Assembly (NCBI RefSeq): GCF_003173055.1
Contig: NZ_QGLF01000004.1
Span: 434,001-498,000, forward strand
Direction of reading: 5' to 3'
Length of the DNA: 64,000 nt
Origin: Zavarzinia compransoris
GTDB lineage: Bacteria > Pseudomonadota > Alphaproteobacteria > Zavarziniales > Zavarziniaceae
Shown here piece after piece: positions 1 through 7,233 of the stretch. The translations under genes and the position numbers were made by a program. Within the stretch, counting starts at the first letter, position 1, and each line of letters starts with the position of its first letter. The notes under the pieces were generated by a model. The model saw only the letters and a program-made list of their open reading frames with translations. It was not told the DNA's origin and searched no databases.

Positions 1-86
1 AAGCCATAAAGCTGAAGTTCGGTGAGAACGTGGTCGGTAGGCGATGAAGCGTGATGGGGCTCGAAGTCGTCGCGATCGCTCGTCAT
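1..86 (-). CDS. DUF2493-type protein, N-terminal fragment (runs off left edge)
   Basis: Only the first 28 codons lie in the window. The start is the ATG at 84-86 on the minus strand, preceded by an AAGGAG ribosome site about 5 bases away. The translation begins MTSDRDDFEPHHASSPTDHV, which I recognise as the characteristic N-terminus of DUF2493 proteins carried by alphaproteobacterial plasmids and integrative elements. Those proteins have a C-terminal Rossmann-like domain of the SLOG type, not visible here. The gene lies downstream of, and codirectional with, the toprim, ParB-like and DUF932 genes, which fits an element-maintenance cluster. Function is unknown; the call rests on a short stretch only. 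Confidence 0.6.
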   Translation of the reverse strand, partial: MTSDRDDFEPHHASSPTDHVLTELQLYG

Positions 87-408
87 GGGATGCTCCTTCG
101 TCGGTCTGACCGCGACCCTCGCGGCCTTCTGGCGACGAAAGCCGTCGGGCGGGCCGGGCCTGCACCCGAAGCGAAGCGCAGGGCCGAAGCGTCAGCGGAG
201 GATGGCGAAGCCCGGTTGTTTTGCTTCGCGATGCAAAGGCCCGAAGGGCCGGCGGAAAAGAACCGGGCGCAGCCATTGCCGGGCCGGACCGTTTGACGGC
301 CGATCGCCCTCTCGAAGGCCGGGGCGCGGTCTCTTCCGACGAGATGGGAAGCAGCCAGAGCGATCGTGTGACGGCGCGCCGCTGGCAACACTGCGGTCGC
401 CGTCCGGA
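87..408. other. intergenic region without a convincing gene
   Basis: This stretch separates the toprim gene from the DUF2493 gene. Several frames stay open because of the high GC content, but none has a ribosome site or a recognisable protein. It is rich in short GC arms (for example GGGCCGGCGG and CCGGGCC-type words), so folding in RNA is likely. I see no clear promoter. Confidence 0.4.
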
Positions 409-1452
409 CTACACCGCTTCGACCGCCATGAAGCGTGCGACATCTTCCGGGGCGAGCTGGACGCGGATGTTGGCCCAGAGTGCGACGATGCCGATCAGCC
501 TGAGATCCTCGTTGAAGTCCCCGAGCGTCGGCGACAGGACAATTGCCTCGATGCCGGCAGCGTTCGCCCGGTCGATCAGGCTATCGCGCGCGCCGTCGCC
601 GGCCGGATCGTCGTCGCGCACGATGTAGAGTCGGCGGAGTCTTGCCGGGAACAGGATGGCTGCGAGGTGCGCGGCCGAGAGCGCGGCGACCATCGGCATA
701 CGGGGCGCTGCCATGCGCAACGACAGGATGGTTTCGATGCCTTCGCCGGCCGCCATCACGTTGTGTGCCACGCCGAACCGGACTGCGTGGCCGAGGAGGT
801 CGCCCATCGCTCGCCTGGGCGTGTCGATCGGCGCCTTGCCGCTGCCGTCGGGTGCAATCCAGGTGCGATGCGCGCCGGTGATCCGCCCGCCGAGATCGGT
901 GACGGATGCGATCATCGCCGGCCAGCTCTCGGTCGGACTATGCTCGTCCGGCCGGTAATAGCATCGCGGGTGGAAGCGCAGCGATCCGGTGCCGTGCAAA
1001 GCCGTGATGCCGCGTTGGCGTATGTACGTTTCCACGATCGTGCCCGGTATCGGTTGCGACATGGCGAAGAGCCGGCGTGCCGCCTCCGGCGATCCGATCG
1101 GAGCTGGCGCCTGTCGCGGCCGTGGTTGCGGCTCAGGCTCGGGATGCGGAAGGCTAAGGAAGGTCCGGGCCTCTTTGGCGATGTCCTTGAAGTCGACCAG
1201 ACCGCAGCTCTCGCGGATGACGTCGAGGAGATCGCCATGTTCGCCCGTGGCGGCATCGGTCCATTTGCCGGCCGCACCCTTGCCGCTGTCGCCGCCCTTC
1301 AGCCGGACGAACATCGAGCGGCCCGGCGTGTTGCGAGCGTCGCCGACCAGCCAGTAGCGTCCTTCACGGCGGCCGTTGGAAAGATAATGACGACAGACCG
1401 CCTCAGCCTGTCCGGCCATACGGCGCGCCAGATCGGATGCATTGTCCGACAT
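409..1452 (-). CDS. toprim-domain protein of integrative elements (DUF7146-like)
   Basis: A 347-residue protein with an N-terminal zinc-ribbon-like/primase-associated region and a C-terminal toprim domain. The toprim signature is visible as AGEGIET (acidic residue after glycine, about residue 237) and RDDDPAG (DxD pair, about residue 276). Such proteins occur beside ParB-like and DUF932 genes on alphaproteobacterial plasmids and ICEs and are usually annotated as toprim or DUF7146 proteins; a role in element replication or primer synthesis is inferred, not shown. The ATG at 1450-1452 has a GGAGG ribosome site. An intrinsic terminator separates it from the upstream ParB-like gene, so it may be read from its own promoter or by readthrough. 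Confidence 0.8.
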   Translation of the reverse strand: MSDNASDLARRMAGQAEAVCRHYLSNGRREGRYWLVGDARNTPGRSMFVRLKGGDSGKGAAGKWTDAATGEHGDLLDVIRESCGLVDFKDIAKEARTFLSLPHPEPEPQPRPRQAPAPIGSPEAARRLFAMSQPIPGTIVETYIRQRGITALHGTGSLRFHPRCYYRPDEHSPTESWPAMIASVTDLGGRITGAHRTWIAPDGSGKAPIDTPRRAMGDLLGHAVRFGVAHNVMAAGEGIETILSLRMAAPRMPMVAALSAAHLAAILFPARLRRLYIVRDDDPAGDGARDSLIDRANAAGIEAIVLSPTLGDFNEDLRLIGIVALWANIRVQLAPEDVARFMAVEAV

Positions 1453-1468
1453 CGTGTCCTCCGAAACG

Positions 1469-1497
1469 AAAAAGGGCCCGCCATCGCTGGCGGGCCC
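1469..1497 (-). terminator. intrinsic terminator after the parB-like gene
   Basis: A perfect 9-base stem GGGCCCGCC / GGCGGGCCC with a 6-base loop (1474-1497) is followed on the minus strand by TTTTT (1469-1473). It lies 25 bases after the ParB-like stop codon and just upstream of the toprim ribosome site. Confidence 0.8.
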
Positions 1498-1521
1498 CTG
1501 GCAGTGCGGTTGGCTCCTTCG

Positions 1522-3651
1522 TTATTCGGCCGCGGTCGCGTGGGCTTCGAGCGCGACCGAGTCATCCTCGGCCAGTTCCTCATCTTCCACCACGGCCGTT
1601 TCGCCGCCGTCCGCCGCCATTTCTACGCTCGCTGCATCGGCGTCTGCTTCCGCGGCGTCGATGGCGTCGGTCTCAACGCCGTTCGGCACATCGCGACCGG
1701 GCGTGCGCAGCGGCTCCGGAAGCCATCCGGACTTCGCCAACAGCGTCTGGGCCTGTTCGGCCATCTCGGCTTTCTTCAGGTGCTCGATGCGGTCGCCCGC
1801 GCGCGCACCTTTCGCCTCCCGCACGGCTGCGAGGATGCGGGCCTTGGTCACCCGACCGAAATAGGTGTCGATCGTCGGGGTCCAACCGGCTGCGACCATG
1901 TCGAGATCGACGGCCTGGGCGATCCGGTCCGCATGGGCCAGCGCGCGAGGCTTGCGATTGTACGCCTCATAGATCGCGTTGACCGACAGCGAGACGCAAT
2001 GAGCGAAGAGCGCCTGACGGCTGTCGCCGTCGAACGTCATAAGCCCGTCCCAAAGTTCGACCGGTTCCTTGGGCAGGGCAGCGAGCCAAGCCCGATGCCG
2101 GGCGTCGAAAGCGACAGCGAGCGTGCTGTCCGCGAGGCCCGGTGCCTGAGCGCTGAAACCGGCGCTCTTTAGATCGAGCTCCAGACAGGTGTCCTGCGCA
2201 TAGCGATAGAACACCTTGAGGCACAGGGCGTGAAGCGCGGCGACGAAGGCGATGTCAGGATTCTCGCCCAGCGCGTGGCGAAGCGCGAGGGTCCGATGGG
2301 ACGTCAGCTCGGTCATCAGCCGGTCGGGGATCGGCTTGATACCATCGTCTTCCTCGGGCTCATCCGCAGGAGGCTCCGTGCCTGCGGGCACGCTCGCACC
2401 GTCATGCTCGGTCCGCGCCGCGATCGTCGGCTCGTCGGCCGGATCGGTCTCGGCGTCGTTCTCCGGGGCGATCGGAAGTTCGTCCTCGGGGCGGACATAG
2501 CCGCGCTCGATGCGCAGGGCGCCCGAACCGTCGATGCTGACGAAGGCGCCAGCTCGCGCGACCTCCTCGGTATCGAAGGCCTGGGGGCGATCATCGAAGG
2601 CGGCAAGCGCCGTCTCGATCTCGCCGAGCCGCTGATCGACCTCGTCGGGCAGTTCCTCGGCTTCGGCGTAGGTCTCCTCCAGGCCGTCCATCTCGGCTTG
2701 CAACGCATCGCGCGTCGCCTGCTCATCGTCGGTGAGCGGAATCTGCTCGCCGCGCAATTGCCGCAGGCCATAGGTGTGGCCGTAGGCAAAGTCGGGCGCA
2801 ATATCGATCCACTTCCAGCCCTCGGCGCGGATCGCCTCGGACTGCTCCCGCAGCTTCTCGGCCACCAGCATGTCGAGGAGACCGACATCCTGCAGCCAGC
2901 CGCCGTCGTCGCCCTGGAACAGGTCGCGCAGAATCACGCCACCCGCCTCGGTGTAGGCGTCGAGGCCGATGAATTGCGCTCGCTTGTCAGACGCCCGCAC
3001 GGCGCCCTCGGTGAGCATCCGGCGGATGACATGCGGCTCCTTGGAATAGGACTGACTCAGGCGCTCGAACACCTGCTCCTGACGCTCATGATCGCCGTTG
3101 ACGGTGAACGCCATGAGCTGGTCCAGCGTCATGCCGTCGTCGGCATAGACGTCGAGCAGCTTGGGCGAGACGGACGCAAGGCGGAGGCGCTGCTTGACGA
3201 CCGACACGGCGACGAAGAAGGCCGCGGCGATGTCCTCCTCGGATTGGCCCTTCTCACGCAGCGCCAGAAAGGCTCGGAACTGATCGAGCGGATGCAACGG
3301 CGCGCGCTGAACGTTCTCGGCGAGACTGTCTTCCTCGGGAATGCCGTCCTCGCGCACGACGCAGGGCACGGGCGCGATCTTGGCCAAGCGCTTCTGCTTG
3401 ACCAGAAGTTCGAGCGCGCGGAAGCGGCGGCCGCCGGCCGGAACCTCGAACATGCCGGTCTCGACGCCTTCGGCATCGCGAACCGGCCGCACGGTGATGC
3501 TCTGCAGGAGCGTGCGCCGGGCGATGTCCTCGGCCAGTTCGTCGATCGAGACGCCGGCCTTGATCCGGCGGACATTGGACTGGCTCAGCACCAGCTTGTT
3601 GAACGGGATGTCCCGCGATGAGGACAGGACGATCTTCTGAACTCGGGTCAT
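1522..3651 (-). CDS. ParB/RepB/Spo0J-family protein of an integrative element
   Basis: About 709 residues, much longer than a chromosomal ParB (about 300). Residues 15-120 form the ParB N-terminal domain: SQSNVRR, then VPAGGRRFRALELL (the GERR-like nucleotide-binding box) and ENVQRAPLHPLDQFRAF. A helix-turn-helix region follows (about 120-200). The long C-terminal part is acidic and of unknown fold. The family loads on DNA near parS-like sites or acts as an ICE regulator; a maintenance role here is inferred. I choose the second of two close ATGs (3649-3651), because the GGAG ribosome site is 7 bases from it but only 2 from the first ATG at 3657. Its leader is nearly the same as that of the neighbouring DUF932 gene. 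Confidence 0.85.
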   Translation of the reverse strand: MTRVQKIVLSSSRDIPFNKLVLSQSNVRRIKAGVSIDELAEDIARRTLLQSITVRPVRDAEGVETGMFEVPAGGRRFRALELLVKQKRLAKIAPVPCVVREDGIPEEDSLAENVQRAPLHPLDQFRAFLALREKGQSEEDIAAAFFVAVSVVKQRLRLASVSPKLLDVYADDGMTLDQLMAFTVNGDHERQEQVFERLSQSYSKEPHVIRRMLTEGAVRASDKRAQFIGLDAYTEAGGVILRDLFQGDDGGWLQDVGLLDMLVAEKLREQSEAIRAEGWKWIDIAPDFAYGHTYGLRQLRGEQIPLTDDEQATRDALQAEMDGLEETYAEAEELPDEVDQRLGEIETALAAFDDRPQAFDTEEVARAGAFVSIDGSGALRIERGYVRPEDELPIAPENDAETDPADEPTIAARTEHDGASVPAGTEPPADEPEEDDGIKPIPDRLMTELTSHRTLALRHALGENPDIAFVAALHALCLKVFYRYAQDTCLELDLKSAGFSAQAPGLADSTLAVAFDARHRAWLAALPKEPVELWDGLMTFDGDSRQALFAHCVSLSVNAIYEAYNRKPRALAHADRIAQAVDLDMVAAGWTPTIDTYFGRVTKARILAAVREAKGARAGDRIEHLKKAEMAEQAQTLLAKSGWLPEPLRTPGRDVPNGVETDAIDAAEADADAASVEMAADGGETAVVEDEELAEDDSVALEAHATAAE

Positions 3652-3656
3652 GGTCA

Positions 3657-3709
3657 TTCTCCATGGCGGGCGGCCGTGAGACTCTCTCTCGACCTCAACC
3701 CGTCACGAA
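3657..3709 (-). repeat. duplicated leader, copy 1 (before parB-like gene)
   Basis: This 53-base leader matches 5017-5072 closely. Shared landmarks in the same order are TTCTCCATG, CGGGC, GGCCG, CTCTCTCTCGACC and CAACCCGTCACG. Each copy ends at or just before the start codon of a minus-strand element gene, so it may carry shared expression control. Confidence 0.7.
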
Positions 3710-3756
3710 GCGAGCGCAGCCCTCTTCCTCTGGGAGGCTGGGGCTGCGCGGAATCG

Positions 3757-3790
3757 TAAAGGCGTGGAGCCGCGGACCCGGCTCCACGCC
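3757..3790 (-). terminator. intrinsic terminator after the DUF932 gene
   Basis: A perfect 11-base inverted repeat, GGCGTGGAGCC (3761-3771) and GGCTCCACGCC (3780-3790), lies 8 bases beyond the DUF932 stop codon. On the minus strand it is followed by TTTACG, a short T tract, so termination may be only partial. Confidence 0.7.
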
Positions 3791-3798
3791 TCCCGGAA

Positions 3799-5010
3799 TT
3801 ACCGGACGCTGGAAAGGAGCTTCGCGGCTTTGCCCTCCAGCTCCAGCCGCGCATCCTGATGCGGCTTGGCGCGGGCGAGCGCCGTGATGCCCTGGACGAA
3901 GTCGAAGATCGACTCCGGCGGCCGTCCTTCCTCCTCCAGCACGGTGGCGATGATCTTCTCGGTCTCGGGACGCGAGAAGCCGCGCTTGCGCAAGAAGCTC
4001 TCGCGATCCTCGTCCTTGCGGGCGACGATCTGCTCGCGAGCCGCCCTGATGCCCGCCAGAAACGGCGCGGGCGACGACGTGGCGAACCGTTCCAGCGCGG
4101 GCGCCGCCTGGTGCGCGAACCGATGGCTGGCGAACTTGCTGTGGCGGATCGAGATCTCCTCGAAGCCCTCGGCGCCCCAGATATTGCGATTCATGCAAAC
4201 GGCGCGGAGGTAGAAGGACGCCATGCCGAGAGTCTTGGAGCCCACCTCGCTGTTCCAGCAATAGAAGCCGCGGAAGTAGAGGTCGGGGTCGCCATTGGGG
4301 AGGCGGCCGGCTTCGATCGGATGGGTGTCGTCGACCAGGAAGAGGAAGACATCGCGATCGGAGGCGTAGAGGGTGGTCGTATCCTTGGTCACCTCGACGA
4401 ACGGGTTGTGCGTCATGGTCGACCAGTCGAGCAGGCCCGGCACTTTCCAGCGCGTATCGCCCGTGCCGTCGCCGGCGATCTTCATGACCGCGGCGACCAG
4501 CTCATGGTCCCAGATGCGGCCATAATCCGGGCCGGTGACGGCGCGCAGTTCGATCCGCCCGTCATCCGCCTCCAGCGTCTTCACCAGCTCGGCGCGGTGC
4601 GCGAGCAAGCCGTGCTGCATGTTGATGCCGGCAAGCGGCGCAGGGAGCTGCCGCATATACCCGGCGGGCGCGCCGACCAGGCTGCACATCTGGCCGAACG
4701 ACCAGTGCGTGGGAGCGATGGGCTCCTCGCGGCCGGGTACGATCAACGCCAGGCGTTCGGCGTTATCGCGACTGGCTTCGACACGAAGTGTCCGGGTCTC
4801 AACCGTGCGGGCGGTGGCGCGGTCGGCGCGCGCGCGAACGGCGGCGTAGAGGGCGCTCAGCGACAGATAACGCTCGTCGTCGGGCCGCGAGAACCATTCG
4901 GACGACACCCGCCCGATCCGTTCGCCGCGCGAGACGTCGACTTTATAACCGGCTGAAACCGGCGGGGCGCCGAAGGCGTCTTGCTCGGTGAGGATGCTTG
5001 TCTGGGTCAT
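3799..5010 (-). CDS. DUF932 domain-containing protein
   Basis: A 403-residue cytosolic protein without signal peptide or membrane segment. The centre (about residues 60-330) is recognisable as DUF932, a family typical of phages, plasmids and ICEs, often listed as phage/plasmid-like protein TIGR03299-related. Its biochemical role is unknown. I choose the ATG at 5008-5010, giving MTQTSILTEQDAFGAPPV, because GGAG lies 8 bases upstream; a longer frame upstream has no ribosome site. It ends in a strong hairpin terminator, and its leader contains both the duplicated 5017-5072 segment and a cluster of three hairpins. Confidence 0.85.
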   Translation of the reverse strand: MTQTSILTEQDAFGAPPVSAGYKVDVSRGERIGRVSSEWFSRPDDERYLSLSALYAAVRARADRATARTVETRTLRVEASRDNAERLALIVPGREEPIAPTHWSFGQMCSLVGAPAGYMRQLPAPLAGINMQHGLLAHRAELVKTLEADDGRIELRAVTGPDYGRIWDHELVAAVMKIAGDGTGDTRWKVPGLLDWSTMTHNPFVEVTKDTTTLYASDRDVFLFLVDDTHPIEAGRLPNGDPDLYFRGFYCWNSEVGSKTLGMASFYLRAVCMNRNIWGAEGFEEISIRHSKFASHRFAHQAAPALERFATSSPAPFLAGIRAAREQIVARKDEDRESFLRKRGFSRPETEKIIATVLEEEGRPPESIFDFVQGITALARAKPHQDARLELEGKAAKLLSSVR

Positions 5011-5016
5011 GGCGGA

Positions 5017-5072
5017 TTCTCCATGACGGGCCGGCCGGGAGCCTCTCTCTCGACCCACAACCCGTCACGGAA
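5017..5072 (-). repeat. duplicated leader, copy 2 (before DUF932 gene)
   Basis: Second copy of the leader described at 3657-3709, with a few substitutions and small length differences. It covers the ribosome site of the DUF932 gene and the transcribed region just upstream. Confidence 0.7.
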
Positions 5073-5102
5073 ACCCCGTCCGCACTCTGACTCTCGGGGC
5101 GT

Positions 5103-5169
5103 TGCGGGGTGTCCCCGCAGCAGGGGTCGGCCGAGACCTTGGCTCGGCCGCAGGGGAAGGCCTTCCCCT
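5103..5169. repeat. three tandem inverted repeats upstream of the DUF932 gene
   Basis: Three consecutive hairpins occupy 67 bases: TGCGGGG-TGT-CCCCGCA (5103-5119), CGGCCGAG-7-CTCGGCCG (5128-5150) and the 18-base perfect palindrome AGGGGAAGGCCTTCCCCT (5152-5169). They lie upstream of the DUF932 leader. They could be a structured 5' RNA, a binding array or a single-strand origin-like element; sequence alone does not decide. Confidence 0.7.
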
Positions 5170-5329
5170 CAGACTTGCGTATTCGTGGCTATGTCGAGGC
5201 CACGGGTTCGATGACGCGTAGGGTCGTTTTGTTCTTGAAAATGCGCTGGAAGGGGCATTTTATACCCTATACAGTACATTTTTAACGACTGATAGGACGG
5301 CACGGCTTTCGTCGGCAGAAAGGAGTCTG

Positions 5330-5376
5330 TTGACAAATATGCGTCAAAATGGCTATTTACTACCCACTTTGACGCA
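5330..5376 (+). promoter_or_regulatory. abiE promoter with flanking inverted-repeat operator
   Basis: A -35 box TTGACA (5330-5335) is followed 18 bases later by TATTTA (5354-5359). The -10 box is flanked by a perfect 9-base inverted repeat, TGCGTCAAA (5340-5348) and TTTGACGCA (5368-5376). AbiEi antitoxins are known to repress their own operon by binding inverted repeats, so this is a likely autoregulatory operator. Confidence 0.75.
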
Positions 5377-5392
5377 GAATCACAGACCAACT

Positions 5393-6205
5393 ATGCAACC
5401 TCGCCAGCACAAAACGGCCAGTTTCCTGTCGGCTCATCCGGTGTTCACCCGGGCTGAGTTCGCGGCGGCCTTCGGCCACCCGGCGGGCGGGGCCAATGTT
5501 ACGAGCCTGCTCCGGCATCATCTGCGGGCCGGCAACATCAAGCGCGTCAGTCGCGAGGTGTTTGCCGCGGTGCCGGCCCACCTGGCGGTCGAGCGAATGG
5601 TAATCGACCGCTTCGCTGCGGCGAGCAAGCTCCGCCCCGATGGCGTTCTCGGGTTTCACTCCGCGCTCGAGCTGCATGGCATGGCCTATTCCGAGTTCAA
5701 CGAGGTTCAGCTCATCAGCGCCGGACGCACAGAACGCGTGGACTTGCCATTTGGCGCCTGCCGCTTCGTCACCCCGCCGAAGGCGTTGGCGGCAACAGGC
5801 AAGGCCGACTACCTGACCGCGACTATGGACCGGCAGGGCGTGACGGTCCGTGTGACGGCGGTCGAACGCACGGTCGTCGATGTTCTGCACCGGCCGGAAC
5901 TCGCCGGCGGCACCGAGGAAGTCCTGAAGTCGCTGGACCTGGTGCGCTATCTCGATCCGGCGAAGGTTGCCGACTATGTCGAATTGCTGGACAACCGCTC
6001 GCTCGCCTCCGTTTCCGGCTGGTGGCTCGAGAGGCGGCGCGTCGCGCTCGGGGTCGCCGACCACGTCCTGGCGCGCCTGCGAACACGGCTTCCGCGATCA
6101 AAGCATTATGCGCTGGGCGCCGAACCCGGTCATGCGGTGCTCGTCGAGCCATGGCGCGTGCTTCTCCCAGCGCAGGCGGTCGACGCCACCTTTGAAGGCG
6201 TCTGA
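5393..6205 (+). CDS. abiEi: AbiEi-type antitoxin (type IV toxin-antitoxin)
   Basis: A 270-residue protein that looks like the transcriptional-repressor antitoxin of an AbiE type IV system. It has an N-terminal winged helix (about residues 5-65, VFTRAEFAAAFG onward) and a C-terminal antitoxin domain containing the usual HSALELHG and VTAVERTVVDVL segments. Known AbiEi proteins counter the toxin without binding it and repress the operon. I choose the ATG at 5393 rather than the TTG at 5330, because that TTG is part of the -35 box; the ribosome site is weak. It overlaps the toxin gene by one base (TGATG), a usual arrangement for coupled translation. Confidence 0.85.
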   Translation: MQPRQHKTASFLSAHPVFTRAEFAAAFGHPAGGANVTSLLRHHLRAGNIKRVSREVFAAVPAHLAVERMVIDRFAAASKLRPDGVLGFHSALELHGMAYSEFNEVQLISAGRTERVDLPFGACRFVTPPKALAATGKADYLTATMDRQGVTVRVTAVERTVVDVLHRPELAGGTEEVLKSLDLVRYLDPAKVADYVELLDNRSLASVSGWWLERRRVALGVADHVLARLRTRLPRSKHYALGAEPGHAVLVEPWRVLLPAQAVDATFEGV

Positions 6206-7233
6206 TGGTCGCGTCCCGAGAAACACTTCAGGACATCGCGGCCGAGCGGCAGCTCCAGCCCGCAACACTGGAGCGTGTGATCCGACTGATCGACATTCTC
6301 GATGCCTTCGGCGCCGACACGCTGATCGGGTCACGGATCGCCTTGAAGGGCGGCACGGCGCTCAACGTCTTCCATTCCGATCTGGACCGCCTCTCGGTCG
6401 ATATCGACGTCAACTATGTCGGCGCGATCGAGAAAGAGCAGATGGATGTGGATCGGCCGGGACTGGAGGACCGGATCGAGCGGCTGATGGAATCAAAGGG
6501 CTATGCCGCGCGGCGTGAGCCGTCCGAACACGCCGGCGGCAAATGGATCTACCGTTATGCCTCCGCGCTCGGTGGGGCGGGAACGATCGAGATCGATATC
6601 AACTATCTCTACCGCGGCCCTCTCTACGGTGTGGATCGCATGTCCTCGGCGACAATCGGATCCTACCGAGCCACGAACGTGCCGGTTCTCGACATCCATG
6701 AGATCGTCGCCGGCAAGATGGTCGCGCTCGTCACGCGACGCACGGCGCGTGATCTGTTCGATGCGCACCGGATCGTCGCCATGCCGGGTCTTGACTGGGC
6801 GAAGATCAAGGCGGGCACCTTGATGATCGGTGCGAGCGCCAAGAGCTTCGATTGGCGCACGGCCTCGCCAGACGAGATCGGATGCGAGGTCGGCGACATC
6901 ACCGGCAAGCTGACTATGTGCCTGCACGACCGGTATTTCGATGCTTTTGGCGGTCCGGCGGCCTGGATCGAGAACGTCACGGCAGAGTGCCGGGAGAAGC
7001 TCACGCCGCTGTTTCAGTTCACGGCGGGGGAGAGGGCATTTCTGGACGGCGTGCTCGATCGGGGTGAGATCGATGTGTCTTCTCTGGACGTGCCGGAGAA
7101 CGTGCGCGCCTCGATGGAAGCCAGTCCGGCACTGCGGTGGAAAGCACAGAACGTCAAAGCTTGGAAATCGGGCGACAAGTCGCTGGCGCCACGTACCAGA
7201 CGAGCAGGGCGGCCACGTGGAGAGACTAGGTGA
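6205..7233 (+). CDS. abiEii: AbiEii/AbiGii-type nucleotidyltransferase toxin
   Basis: A 342-residue nucleotidyltransferase of the AbiEii/AbiGii family, the toxin of the AbiE pair. The active-site signature is present: KGGTALN (about residues 49-55), then RLSVDIDV (about 66-73), providing the GG motif and the DxD metal ligands. Family members transfer nucleotides to tRNA acceptor ends and stop growth when phage or plasmid loss upsets the balance. The C-terminal helical part carries no extra domain. The start overlaps the antitoxin stop by one base, and the stop overlaps the hsdR start (GTGA), so toxin and restriction genes are probably on one transcript. Confidence 0.88.
   Translation: MVASRETLQDIAAERQLQPATLERVIRLIDILDAFGADTLIGSRIALKGGTALNVFHSDLDRLSVDIDVNYVGAIEKEQMDVDRPGLEDRIERLMESKGYAARREPSEHAGGKWIYRYASALGGAGTIEIDINYLYRGPLYGVDRMSSATIGSYRATNVPVLDIHEIVAGKMVALVTRRTARDLFDAHRIVAMPGLDWAKIKAGTLMIGASAKSFDWRTASPDEIGCEVGDITGKLTMCLHDRYFDAFGGPAAWIENVTAECREKLTPLFQFTAGERAFLDGVLDRGEIDVSSLDVPENVRASMEASPALRWKAQNVKAWKSGDKSLAPRTRRAGRPRGETR

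Noticed and set aside
5169-5390. Small minus-strand frame between the DUF932 leader and abiE
   Set aside because: It crosses the abiE promoter, has no ribosome site and no similarity that I recognise.
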